Source: Mucilaginibacter sp.
GTDB taxonomy: Bacteria; Bacteroidota; Bacteroidia; Sphingobacteriales; Sphingobacteriaceae
Length of the DNA: 64,000 nucleotides
Assembly (NCBI RefSeq): GCF_028288205.1
Contig: NZ_JAQBOD010000018.1
Span: 1 to 64,000 of the forward strand
Direction of reading: 5' to 3'
Positions 43,004-51,361 of the stretch are shown in pieces. The notes below the pieces were generated by a model, which saw only the letters and a list, made by a program, of their open reading frames with translations, was not told where the DNA came from and made no database searches. Each line of letters starts with the position of its first letter. Position 1 is the stretch's first letter. The position numbers and the translations under genes are program-made.

Positions 43004-45810
43004 CTTAAACTAAGTGTTATATTAGGTGTAAAGCCCAGGTAATCTACATTAGAAGTAATAACCTGATTATTTACTATAGTGTATTGTTTATACCAAACAT
43101 TGGCACGGTTGTACATATTGAAAAGCGAAAAACCTATGCTGCCTATTTTTCGGCTATCTGTTTTTATCAAGTCATAGGTAACAGCGGCATCTAAACGGCT
43201 ATAATTAGGTAAGCGCTCGCCATTCTCTGCGCTTATAGTTAAATAATTATGGCTATTGCCAGCGTAATCATTTATAGTAAAACTGCTTAAAGGGGCAGTA
43301 TAGGGCCGCCCGGTTGCAAATATCCAGGTGGCTGCAAACGACCAACGGCCGTATTTGTACATATGCACTGTTTTAAACTCATGCTTTGTATCCTGGTTTG
43401 CCGGAAACTCGCCGCCATAAATAGCAAAATTATTAATGGCGTCTGCAAGTGTATAGCTTATCCACCCGGTATAGTTGCCGCGTGTTTTTTGCAGCAGTAC
43501 TTCAACACCCCTGGTGTATCCTGTACCAGTATAAAAATGCTGCTCAAGCGTTATCCCGGTACGGCGGTTGCCTGTTTGACGTTCGGAATACTGAGTTAAA
43601 CCGCCCAGTTGTTTATAGTATCCTTCCACATCAACCAAAAAATCTTTGGTTTCATAACTAAAGCCGCTAATATAATGATTGGCTGTAGCTACCGGGATAG
43701 TACTTCCGTTGGCCAGAACCCAAAAATCACGACTTCCAGACAGTACATCCTCGCGTATAACCTTATCTGTAAACTGGTTAAACCGCCCGGTTGATGCTTT
43801 TAAGGTAAGTTGGTCTGTAACTGTATAGGTTGCAGACAGGCGTGGTTCAAAATATAACTTGCTGGTTTGGTTGTAATAAGTTGTACGCACGCCAGGTTTT
43901 ATTTGTAATTTATCAGTGGGGTTGGCTTCAACTTCGGTATATACCCCCCCTGTTACTGCTTGCCTGTGCTGATCTACCAATATGCTGGTGTCATTCTGGC
44001 TATAATTATAGGCTACATCCTGGTGTGATACAAAGGTGCCAAACAATAGCTTATAATTATTTTTAAACTGCCATTCCCAATCAGATTTAAAGCTGAGGTC
44101 TTTTACATTATTAGTTTCAAATGTGCCGCTGTTAACGGTGGTTGAAACACCGGAAGCATTCGTTGAAGTTAACGCCGTGCTATTGTTCCTGTCGCTATGG
44201 TAAGTAGAATAACTTAGTAAGGTATTTGAGTATAATTTAGGGCTCCACTGTCTTGACCATTTTAAGCTTGACCCTAAATTGCCATAAGTGGTTTTATCTG
44301 TACTGTTAAGATTTCCGCCGCCCGCAAAAAACGATGGTAAATTTAAGATACGGCTATTATCCAAATTATCATTTCCCTGGTATAAGCTCCATGAGAAAAG
44401 GTTTTTCTGGTCGGGTGTATAGGTGTATTTGGCATTAAGATCATAAAAGTAAGAGGTAGGCACAGTAACCGAGCTAGACCCGCCGCCAAACCTGCCGCCG
44501 CCACCTCCTCGTGGAGGGCCGCCCGTGCCACCACCACCGCCACCACTTGTTGTTTGTGTGCTGTTAAACTTTTGGAATATTTTATTATATAAGGGCCCCT
44601 GGTAAGAATGGCGGTAGGCTAACAGCAAAGTTGATTGATTGCCTAAGGGCATTTCGGCAAACGCGTTGGCGCTTAACAAACTAAGATCTATGCCATAATT
44701 AGCCTCTTTTTTATTGCCTTCTTTACCCACCATATCGGTAACACTTGATAAACGGCCACCATACTTGGCCGAAAAACCACCTTTATATAAAGTAACATCC
44801 TTTACGGCGTTACTGTTAAATGCACTGAAAAAACCGTATAAATGATCTACCTGGTATACGGTGAACCCATCAAACAAAACCAAATTCTGATCGGGTGTGC
44901 CACCGCGTACATATACTCCGGATGAAGATTCATTGCTGCCGCTTACGCCGGGCATTAATTGAAATGATCGTAAAATATCTTTTTCGCCTAAACTGGGCAG
45001 CGTTTCTAACTTTTGCGGTGATATTTGCAATACGCTTACCCTGCGCTTATCCGTACTCATTAACGATTCGGTTCTTTTATCATTAATTACTACCTCATTT
45101 AATGCCTTATTCGAGGCAAATAGCCCTATAGTTATATTCTCCTTTATGTTTTCGGGGGTTAACTCAAATGTATCGGCCCGGTAACCCATATAGGTAATAT
45201 CCAGTTTGCAGGTATCGGCAGGTACATTTACAATGGTAAAATTCCCATCGACATTAGTTGTTGTGCTTATTTTGCTATTACGTATGGTTATAATAGAAGC
45301 CGGTAATGATTCGCCCGTACCCTGGTCTATAACCTTGCCGGAAATAGTAAAGTTTACAGATTTTGGCATAATTTTTACTGCCGGCCCATCATTATGCACA
45401 ATAATAGCAGATGAAACAGTGCTTTTTGGTATCGGGATTGGGCTATCGGGATTTTCAGGCGGCGGGTTAGCCCGCATTTTCTTTAAAGCAGTTACATCCT
45501 GCGGTTCTTTAATAACATAAATAACCTGGTCCGCATCAACCCAATAATGTAAATCATTTGCCTTACACACCTGGTTTAATACATTTTTAAGCGGTTCATT
45601 ATCATAATGTTCTACCACATCAAAGCGGCTTACAAGGCCACGGTTAAAAACAATTTGCAAATGATATTTACTGGCTAAATTATCTAAAAAAAGATCGAGC
45701 GTGGTAGTGTAAGAGCCATTTACCAGTACTGTACTTTTTAATTCTCCCTGCGCACTGGCAGTAAGAGCTGTTATTCCTGTAAGAAGTAAAATTAGTGCGA
45801 GTTTCTTCAT
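42994..45810 (-). CDS. TonB-dependent receptor with STN and CarboxypepD_reg-like domains
   Basis: 938 residues. Signal peptide (1-20). An STN domain (about 35-100: LDLFLDNLASKYHLQIVFNRGLV… PLKNVLNQVCKANDLHYWV) is followed by a CarboxypepD_reg-like domain (153-230), a plug (250-360: VYVRGGTPDQNLVLFDGFTVYQ, VTLYKGGFSAKYGGRLSSV) and the beta-barrel. A Gly-rich insertion (422-447) lies in an early barrel loop. The barrel ends in LSLRWK, a normal outer-membrane terminus. It imports a nutrient across the outer membrane using TonB; the STN domain suggests signalling to a partner, but no FecR-type gene is adjacent. It is co-transcribed with the DUF4249 gene. Confidence 0.92.
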   Translation of the reverse strand: MKKLALILLLTGITALTASAQGELKSTVLVNGSYTTTLDLFLDNLASKYHLQIVFNRGLVSRFDVVEHYDNEPLKNVLNQVCKANDLHYWVDADQVIYVIKEPQDVTALKKMRANPPPENPDSPIPIPKSTVSSAIIVHNDGPAVKIMPKSVNFTISGKVIDQGTGESLPASIITIRNSKISTTTNVDGNFTIVNVPADTCKLDITYMGYRADTFELTPENIKENITIGLFASNKALNEVVINDKRTESLMSTDKRRVSVLQISPQKLETLPSLGEKDILRSFQLMPGVSGSNESSSGVYVRGGTPDQNLVLFDGFTVYQVDHLYGFFSAFNSNAVKDVTLYKGGFSAKYGGRLSSVTDMVGKEGNKKEANYGIDLSLLSANAFAEMPLGNQSTLLLAYRHSYQGPLYNKIFQKFNSTQTTSGGGGGGTGGPPRGGGGGRFGGGSSSVTVPTSYFYDLNAKYTYTPDQKNLFSWSLYQGNDNLDNSRILNLPSFFAGGGNLNSTDKTTYGNLGSSLKWSRQWSPKLYSNTLLSYSTYHSDRNNSTALTSTNASGVSTTVNSGTFETNNVKDLSFKSDWEWQFKNNYKLLFGTFVSHQDVAYNYSQNDTSILVDQHRQAVTGGVYTEVEANPTDKLQIKPGVRTTYYNQTSKLYFEPRLSATYTVTDQLTLKASTGRFNQFTDKVIREDVLSGSRDFWVLANGSTIPVATANHYISGFSYETKDFLVDVEGYYKQLGGLTQYSERQTGNRRTGITLEQHFYTGTGYTRGVEVLLQKTRGNYTGWISYTLADAINNFAIYGGEFPANQDTKHEFKTVHMYKYGRWSFAATWIFATGRPYTAPLSSFTINDYAGNSHNYLTISAENGERLPNYSRLDAAVTYDLIKTDSRKIGSIGFSLFNMYNRANVWYKQYTIVNNQVITSNVDYLGFTPNITLSLRWK

Positions 45811-46009
45811 AATGATGCCGCTAAGTTTGAAAACTTTAATGTTAACAAATGTTAAATGCGACGTATACTTAATTTTTTCACACCAGCGGGTAATTTTTTG
45901 CGATTAAAAGAGTTAAACATTATTATTGGTCAGATTAAACGCCCATGGTCAAACTATCACATTATAATAATATCACCTTATACTTAACAAACTCCTAAGC
46001 CCGTAAAAC

Positions 46010-46717
46010 ATGAACTGTTTAATAGTAGATGACGAACCCCTCGCCCTTGATTTAATGGAAGATAATATTAAACAGATACCATTTTTAAAACTGGTTGGTG
46101 CTTGCCGCAATGCATTCGAAGCAATGAATGTTCTGAACGAGCAATCTGTTGACCTGATATTTTTAGACATACAAATGCCGGGAATAAGCGGCCTGGATTT
46201 TTTACGCTCATTAAAAAATCAGCCGCTTGCTATATTGGTTACCGCTTACGAAGAACATGCTGTTGATAGCTTTGACCTTGATGTGGTAGATTATCTCTTA
46301 AAGCCGGTATCATTTCCACGGTTTTTAAAAGCGGTGCAAAGGGCACATAATATGTTTAAGATGATGGAGCAGGTTAATAAAGCATCCCTAAAAACAGACG
46401 ATCATGTGTTTGTTAACGCAAATTATTCGCTGGTTAAAGTAATGCTGGATGAAGTAGCCTTTATAGAAGGGTTAAAAGATTATGTGCGTATAAACATGAT
46501 ATCAGGTAAAATAATAATTACCCGTATGGGTTTAAAAAATATAGAAGAAAAGCTAAATCCTATAAAATTTATGCGGATACACAAATCCTATATAATTGCA
46601 TTGGATAAGATCGATTCTATCCAAAAAGCCCAGCTAATAATTAAAGACCGCGAAATACCTATCGGGGATGGCTACCGGCAACTGTTGCAAAGCTATATTA
46701 GTAACAGGAATTTATAA
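46010..46717 (+). CDS. LytTR-type response regulator (orphan)
   Basis: 235 residues. The receiver domain starts MNCLIVDDEPLALDLMEDNI, with the phospho-acceptor Asp53 in LIFLDIQMPG and the Lys of DYLLKPVSF. The LytTR DNA-binding domain follows (SLVKVMLDEVAFIEGLKDYVRINMISGKII … MRIHKSYIIALDKIDSI). No sensor kinase is adjacent. It diverges from the TonB receptor operon and precedes a DUF4382 gene; it may regulate one of these, but this is inference. Confidence 0.93.
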   Translation: MNCLIVDDEPLALDLMEDNIKQIPFLKLVGACRNAFEAMNVLNEQSVDLIFLDIQMPGISGLDFLRSLKNQPLAILVTAYEEHAVDSFDLDVVDYLLKPVSFPRFLKAVQRAHNMFKMMEQVNKASLKTDDHVFVNANYSLVKVMLDEVAFIEGLKDYVRINMISGKIIITRMGLKNIEEKLNPIKFMRIHKSYIIALDKIDSIQKAQLIIKDREIPIGDGYRQLLQSYISNRNL

Positions 46718-46866
46718 AGGCCCTTTTAATTATTCGCCTGAAAGCTAAAAATGTACTACCTGCGAGACAGTTTACAATAACAGAGGCAAGGGATTTAACT
46801 ATACAATAACTATCGGTATAATGTTTGTTATAGGGGGGTATATATTATTCACTAATTATAAAACAA

Positions 46867-47634
46867 ATGAAAAAGCTAATATTATTTGCTATTGCAATTG
46901 CAGGTTTAGGATTTGCATCATGTACAAAAAACAACTCTGATTCATCCGGTACCACACATGTTACAGTTAAACTAACCGATGCCCCGGGTTCTTATGACGC
47001 CGTAATTTTAAATATTAAACAAGTTGTTATTATATCTGCAGGTGGGCAAAAGGTAATCGACGTCAATGCAACACCGATAGATATACTTCGCTTTAGGCAG
47101 GGGCGTGATACTGTACTTGCCGGTGTGGATGTACCTGCCGGAAGACTGCAGGAAGTACGTTTGGTATTGAATAGCACGGGTAACCGCGTAGTAATTGGTG
47201 GTGTTTCTTATGATCTGAATACACCCAGCGGACAAACCTCGGGCGTAAAATTAAAAGTACAGGATGACCTTGTTGCCGGCGTAGCATACACCCTAATGCT
47301 TGATTTTGACGCGGCACAATCTATTGTTGCTACCGGTAGCGGTAAATACAATTTAAAGCCGGTTATCAGAACCATACCACAAGCTGTTTCGGGCGTATTA
47401 ACCGGCATAGTTACCCCGGTGGTATCTTACCCTAAAGTATATGCTATTATGGGCACAGATACAGTAGGTACTGTTGCTGATGCTACAGGGAAATTTTATT
47501 TTCCGGGTCTGTCTGCAGGTATTTATAAGGTTAACTTTGTTCCTGTGAGCCCTTATGCATTAAAAACTATAGATAACGTTACAGTAATTAATGGCGCTGT
47601 AAAAGATATGGGTACCGTTACTATCACCCAATAA
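46867..47634 (+). CDS. DUF4382 lipoprotein
   Basis: 255 residues. A lipoprotein signal (AIAGLGFASCTKN) is followed by the DUF4382 domain: VTVKLTDAPGSYDAVILNIKQVVI, DVNATPIDILRFRQGRDTVLAGVDVPAGRLQEVRLVLN, and a C-terminal carboxypeptidase-like strand set (TGKFYFPGLSAGIYKVNFVPVSPYALKTIDNV). It is probably an outer-leaflet or periplasmic lipoprotein of unknown role. It ends before the terminator at 47684. Confidence 0.87.
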   Translation: MKKLILFAIAIAGLGFASCTKNNSDSSGTTHVTVKLTDAPGSYDAVILNIKQVVIISAGGQKVIDVNATPIDILRFRQGRDTVLAGVDVPAGRLQEVRLVLNSTGNRVVIGGVSYDLNTPSGQTSGVKLKVQDDLVAGVAYTLMLDFDAAQSIVATGSGKYNLKPVIRTIPQAVSGVLTGIVTPVVSYPKVYAIMGTDTVGTVADATGKFYFPGLSAGIYKVNFVPVSPYALKTIDNVTVINGAVKDMGTVTITQ

Positions 47635-47683
47635 AGTAAAAAATCAAATACAGTATAATGGCTGTATCATCAATTTAAAATTG

Positions 47684-47714
47684 AAAAAGCCCCGGTCAAT
47701 ATCCGGGGCTTTTT
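47684..47714 (+). terminator. Intrinsic terminator after the DUF4382 gene
   Basis: AAAAAGCCCCGG / CCGGGGCTTTTT with a seven-base loop, a strong hairpin with a T-run. Confidence 0.9.
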
Positions 47715-47819
47715 TGTCAGCTAAATGCAGCTGTTAAATTTGGGGTATAAATGGTGTTTTCGCCGCGTCGTTTCGCATTGGATTAAACATTTTTAGTGTG
47801 TAGATTTGATGTTACAGAT

Positions 47820-48593
47820 ATGAAAATAGCTACCTATAATGTTAACGGTGTTAATGGCCGCCTGCCGGTTTTATTACGCTGGCTGGAAGAAACCACACCC
47901 GATGTGGTTTGCCTGCAGGAGTTAAAAGCACCCGACGAGAAGTTTCCGTTACAAGCTATTAATGATGCCGGTTATACAGCCATCTGGCATGGGCAAAAGA
48001 GCTGGAACGGTGTGGCTATATTATCGCGCAGCGGAGATATTAAGGAACTAAGGCGCGGCCTTCCAGGTGATCCTGACGATACGCACAGCAGATACATAGA
48101 AGCTATGGTAGATGGTATTATACTTGGTTGCCTTTACCTGCCGAACGGTAACCCTGCCCCCGGACCTAAGTTTGATTATAAATTGGCCTGGTTTGAAAGG
48201 CTTACGGCACATGCCGCCAGTTTGATCATTCATGATATGCCGGCTGTTTTATGCGGAGATTATAATGTAATGCCTACCGAACTGGATGTTTACAAGCCGG
48301 AAAGATGGCTGGATGATGCACTATTCAGACCTGAGGTGCGGGTGGCGTTTAAAAACCTGGCAGACCAAGGCTGGACCGACGCTATACGGAAACTTTATCC
48401 CAACGAAAAGATCTACACCTTTTATGATTATTTTAGGAATGCATATGCACGCGATGCAGGCTTACGTATTGATCATTTTTTATTAAGCCGGCATATCAGC
48501 CAGCGCCTGCTTACTGCCGGGGTTGACAAGAATGTTCGCGGGTGGGAAAAAACAAGCGATCATTGCCCGGTTTGGATTGAGTTAACAACGTAA
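47820..48593 (+). CDS. xth: Exodeoxyribonuclease III (xth-type)
   Basis: 257 residues from the ATG at 47820; the frame opens 24 bases earlier at a GTG. Exo III features are MKIATYNVNGVNGRLP, VCLQELKAPDEKFP, WNGVAILSR, CGDYNVMPTELDVY, and LRIDHFLLS then SDHCPVWIEL. The enzyme cuts at abasic sites and degrades DNA from 3' ends in base-excision repair. Single gene. Confidence 0.93.
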   Translation: MKIATYNVNGVNGRLPVLLRWLEETTPDVVCLQELKAPDEKFPLQAINDAGYTAIWHGQKSWNGVAILSRSGDIKELRRGLPGDPDDTHSRYIEAMVDGIILGCLYLPNGNPAPGPKFDYKLAWFERLTAHAASLIIHDMPAVLCGDYNVMPTELDVYKPERWLDDALFRPEVRVAFKNLADQGWTDAIRKLYPNEKIYTFYDYFRNAYARDAGLRIDHFLLSRHISQRLLTAGVDKNVRGWEKTSDHCPVWIELTT

Positions 48594-48604
48594 GATTATA
48601 AGCT

Positions 48605-48720
48605 GTGAAGAAGCGGCAATAAACCTATACCCGTTAAATGTTATTACTGTACTGCACCACGCACACGTTGGTACACTTGGGTACACCCTGGTACACTTAA
48701 AATTGTAATTATCTTAAAAT
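48605..48720. repeat. TTGGTACACC dispersed element, copy 2
   Basis: The same core as at 40575-40700 (GCAATAAACCTATACCCG, TTACTGTACTG) followed by TTGGTACACTT, GGGTACACC and TGGTACACTT, then an AATTG end. It lies between the convergent xth and lactonase genes. Confidence 0.8.
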
Positions 48721-48816
48721 CAAGTATTTGTTAATAATCTAAATAATATAGTTGCTAAACTGGTTATAGAGATGCTGATTTTTTTTAAAATATATTTTAT
48801 ATTCATATTTAAATGC

Positions 48817-48855
48817 AAAGCGGCTGCCTTTTATTAAGGGCAGCCGCTTTTTTAA
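48817..48855. terminator. Intrinsic terminator between convergent genes
   Basis: AAAGCGGCTGCC / GGCAGCCGCTTT with a ten-base loop and T/A runs on both sides, able to work on both strands. Confidence 0.88.
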
Positions 48856-48876
48856 TTAGCTTATAGCTTAAAAAGC

Positions 48877-50004
48877 TTATTCAACAGGTACCAGTTTCAA
48901 GCATACTGGTGCGCCAATTTCAATAATTGAAGGTGTTAAGGTTAGCTTGCCTGTAGTTTTATCTCTTTTAAAGATGAGGATATTGTTCGAATCTTGATTA
49001 GCAACTAACAGAAAATTACCTGCCGGTTCTATAATAAAGTTTCGCGGGGCCTTGCCTACTTTATTGCGGGCAACAAAGGTAAGCTCGCCGTTTGCCTGGT
49101 TAATGCTGTAAGTTACAATTTCATTTGCTGCACCGCGGTTGGTTGCATATAAAAACAAACCATCGGGCGAAATATGGATATCAGCCGCGCCAACCGCGCC
49201 GGTAAAGCCGTCGGCAAGCATGGTAACGGTTTGGAAAGCAGTTAACTTGCCATCATCATATTTATAAGCCGTAACTGCCGAACCCATTTCCTGTACATTA
49301 TATAAAAATTTACCATTAGGCGAAAACTCCAAATGGCGCGGGCCATTGCCCGGTATAGCACTAACAAAAGCAGGGGATGCCGGGGTTAACGGCGGGTTTT
49401 TTGATGCTTTGTAACGATAGATATTTATTTTATCGGTACCAAGGTCTGTATATAGTAAATATTTGCCATCAGGCGATAGCATGGCGGTATGTACATGCGG
49501 GCCCTCTTGTCTTTTTTTGTCTATGCTACTGCCTTCGTCCTGTATTTTTTGCGACATGGGGCCCAATGAGCCATCTTTAGCTACGGGGTAAACCGTTAAG
49601 CTGCCTCCGGCATAATTGGCTGTAAATACATTTTTTTGATCCTTATCAATTGCTATATAAGCAGGGCTGCCATGGCCGGGTTGTTGGTTTATACTATCCA
49701 GCTTACCGGTTTTAACATCAAATTTAAAAGCGCCAACACTGCCCTGGCCTTTTCCTTCGTTCGCCGAGTAAACAAATTTATAATCTTTAGATACTGCTAA
49801 GTACGAAGGATTATCAATCCCGTCAATTTCACTCAGATAAGCCACTTTTCCTGTTTCTGCATAAAACCGGTAAACATATATGCCCTTGCTACCATTGCGG
49901 CGGGTGTAGGTCCCTATCAGCAGATCATAAGTTTTAGGGGTGGTTTTCTGCGCAAAACAAAACACAGGCGATACCAGCATTAGTATGATTAGTAATTTCT
50001 TCAT
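48877..50004 (-). CDS. Exported lactonase-family beta-propeller (6-phosphogluconolactonase-like)
   Basis: 375 residues from the ATG at 50004, giving a signal peptide (LLIILMLVSPVFCFAQ). The frame stays open upstream to 50049. The sequence reads as a seven-bladed propeller of the lactonase family: LLIGTYTRRNGSKGIYVYRF, GPHVHTAMLSPDGKYLLYTDLG, GNGPRHLEFSPNGKFLYNVQE, ADIHISPDGLFLYATNRG, PRNFIIEPAGNFLLVANQDSNNI. Cytosolic Pgl relatives open 6-phosphogluconolactone; the exported form suggests a different sugar lactone. Substrate unknown. Confidence 0.87.
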   Translation of the reverse strand: MKKLLIILMLVSPVFCFAQKTTPKTYDLLIGTYTRRNGSKGIYVYRFYAETGKVAYLSEIDGIDNPSYLAVSKDYKFVYSANEGKGQGSVGAFKFDVKTGKLDSINQQPGHGSPAYIAIDKDQKNVFTANYAGGSLTVYPVAKDGSLGPMSQKIQDEGSSIDKKRQEGPHVHTAMLSPDGKYLLYTDLGTDKINIYRYKASKNPPLTPASPAFVSAIPGNGPRHLEFSPNGKFLYNVQEMGSAVTAYKYDDGKLTAFQTVTMLADGFTGAVGAADIHISPDGLFLYATNRGAANEIVTYSINQANGELTFVARNKVGKAPRNFIIEPAGNFLLVANQDSNNILIFKRDKTTGKLTLTPSIIEIGAPVCLKLVPVE

Positions 50005-50122
50005 GATAATTTTAATTGATTTACTGTCGCAAGGTAATAAATTCGGCAAAAAAACGGGAGTATCAAAAGTATAATTAATGATACATGCAGGGGAATGTTG
50101 TTAGCCTGAACACAAATCCCAT

Positions 50123-50156
50123 TGTCAATTGCGATGAGATACGAGGAGAGCTATCT
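50123..50156. repeat. Dispersed repeat half-element (GTCAATTGCGATGAG)
   Basis: TGTCAATTGCGATGAGATACGAGGAG resembles the left arm of the inverted repeat at 23671-23770, found between the lactonase promoter and the abi gene 3' end. Confidence 0.45.
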
Positions 50157-50186
50157 ACTATAGATTAAAAAATACAAAGTAATAAT

Positions 50187-51167
50187 TTACTTTACCCAAC
50201 CCAAGTGTACAATTATTCTTTTAAAAAATGATCCTTCGATTTTCCATAACTCCTCCTGTTTCCAATTATTTGTAAAACCCATAGCCAATGGATCAACGTT
50301 GGGATATTTATTTAATAGGCTTATGAATTTGTTTTTAAATTTAGTTTTCGGATTAACTATTTTTGAGAGGTAAACAATCATTGATAGGATATAATATGTT
50401 CTATTGTTAATATTCCTAATTGAACCATTATTGGAATTGATTGTGTGATATACAGATAGCAACGTTTTTTGTGGATTATTGGGAATAACAGGTGATATTC
50501 TTAATGCTTTATTCCATAATCGTGAATGATGTGCGCATACGTTACGAATGTAAGCGATACTATGAATCCATGATTCAAAAGTTGAATCGTCTAATCCAAA
50601 ATGATGAGAAATCTCTCTTTTTGCACGTCCGGGTTTTAGATTTTGATATAAATTTGATAATACCCCAAATGATGAGACTTCTAATATTATCCAACTTGGT
50701 GGGAGTGGATTATTATATTTCACCTTGAATGAAGCTATAAAATCTTCTTTACTTCTATCATATTCTTCTGTTATTCTATTTAGTGTACTGCGAAATTTAA
50801 CATTATTTGAAAACAATGCAGCATCACTAAACCAAAATGCACCATATTCATGAGATAATACATAAATCATTTTAGCCCGTATCGCTATTTCTATTTTTTC
50901 TATCTCAGCTGTTACCAGTTTTCTTAGTTCGCGGTCAAAACAATAAAGATTAAAAGAGGAATTAAAAGAAGAGTTTGGTTTAAAAACATGAGTCGACTTA
51001 GGCATTTGAAGCATTGGATACCAATACCCACTCAATCTATAATAGCTAATAGTTTCTAGTAAAAAAAGACATTTAGAGTCCCTCTCAATTATTAAACCTC
51101 TGTTTTTAAGTTGTTGAAGTTGATCGTTAAAAGTTAAAGGGGGCTTTGAATACGGAACTCTCGGCAT
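50187..51167 (-). CDS. Abi_2-family (AbiD/AbiF-like) HEPN abortive-infection protein
   Basis: 326 residues from the ATG at 51167. The frame stays open upstream, but those codons run through a terminator-like hairpin. The N-terminus KPPLTFNDQLQQLKNRGLII is typical of Abi_2 proteins, followed by YYRLSGYWYP and REL(R)KLVTAEIEKIEIAIRAKM. The HEPN motif Rx4H is RNVCAHHSRLWN at 208-213, the usual RNase signature. Abi_2 proteins are phage-defence toxins related in fold to Cas13 HEPN domains. The composition is AT-rich compared with the neighbours. A leader RNA and promoter precede it. Inference: RNA-controlled toxin. Confidence 0.9.
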   Translation of the reverse strand: MPRVPYSKPPLTFNDQLQQLKNRGLIIERDSKCLFLLETISYYRLSGYWYPMLQMPKSTHVFKPNSSFNSSFNLYCFDRELRKLVTAEIEKIEIAIRAKMIYVLSHEYGAFWFSDAALFSNNVKFRSTLNRITEEYDRSKEDFIASFKVKYNNPLPPSWIILEVSSFGVLSNLYQNLKPGRAKREISHHFGLDDSTFESWIHSIAYIRNVCAHHSRLWNKALRISPVIPNNPQKTLLSVYHTINSNNGSIRNINNRTYYILSMIVYLSKIVNPKTKFKNKFISLLNKYPNVDPLAMGFTNNWKQEELWKIEGSFFKRIIVHLGWVK

Positions 51168-51179
51168 AAAATTCAGGTC

Positions 51180-51234
51180 AAAAAAAAGGCTCACCCTGAG
51201 CGCGCTGATCTGACGAGAAGCGGGGTGAGCATGT
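51180..51234 (-). ncRNA. Candidate abi leader/antitoxin RNA (abiF-type hairpin)
   Basis: On the minus strand GCTCACCC (51230-51223) pairs with GGGTGAGC (51196-51189), eight perfect pairs. A 26-base loop holds a small CGCT / AGCG inner stem. A T8 run (51187-51180) comes directly after. The predicted start is about six bases after the -7 element, giving an RNA of about 55 nt that ends 13 bases before the abi ATG. A conserved RNA motif upstream of abiF genes has been described from comparative surveys; this may be a member, unverified here. Confidence 0.6.
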
Positions 51235-51239
51235 TGATG

Positions 51240-51269
51240 CAAAGGTAATTACATAATTTGAAATAACAA
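51240..51269 (-). promoter_or_regulatory. Promoter of the abi leader RNA
   Basis: Read on the minus strand: TTG at 51269-51267, then 19 bases, then TACCTTTG at 51247-51240, a perfect TAnnTTTG -7 element at the expected spacing. The 19-base spacer is exactly one arm of the inverted repeat at 51248-51291. Transcription should start near 51234. Confidence 0.7.
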
Positions 51270-51291
51270 GTCTTATTTCAAATTATGTAAT
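51248..51291. promoter_or_regulatory. Perfect 19-bp inverted repeat over the abi promoter
   Basis: The arm at 51248-51266 (ATTACATAATTTGAAATAA) and the arm at 51273-51291 are exact reverse complements, separated by six bases. One arm fills the promoter spacer and the loop holds the -33 TTG. It looks like an operator for a dimeric DNA-binding protein. No regulator gene is nearby, so control could come from a phage- or host-encoded protein. Confidence 0.65.
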
Positions 51292-51361
51292 ATATAATTA
51301 AATTGACATTGCAAATCTTGGCCAATTAATTAATAGATTTTCATTGAATGTATAAATAAGC

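Noticed and set aside
51168-51242. N-terminal extension of the Abi protein (25 extra codons)
   Set aside because: Those codons lie in the terminator-like hairpin and its T-run; the ATG at 51167 gives the family N-terminus.
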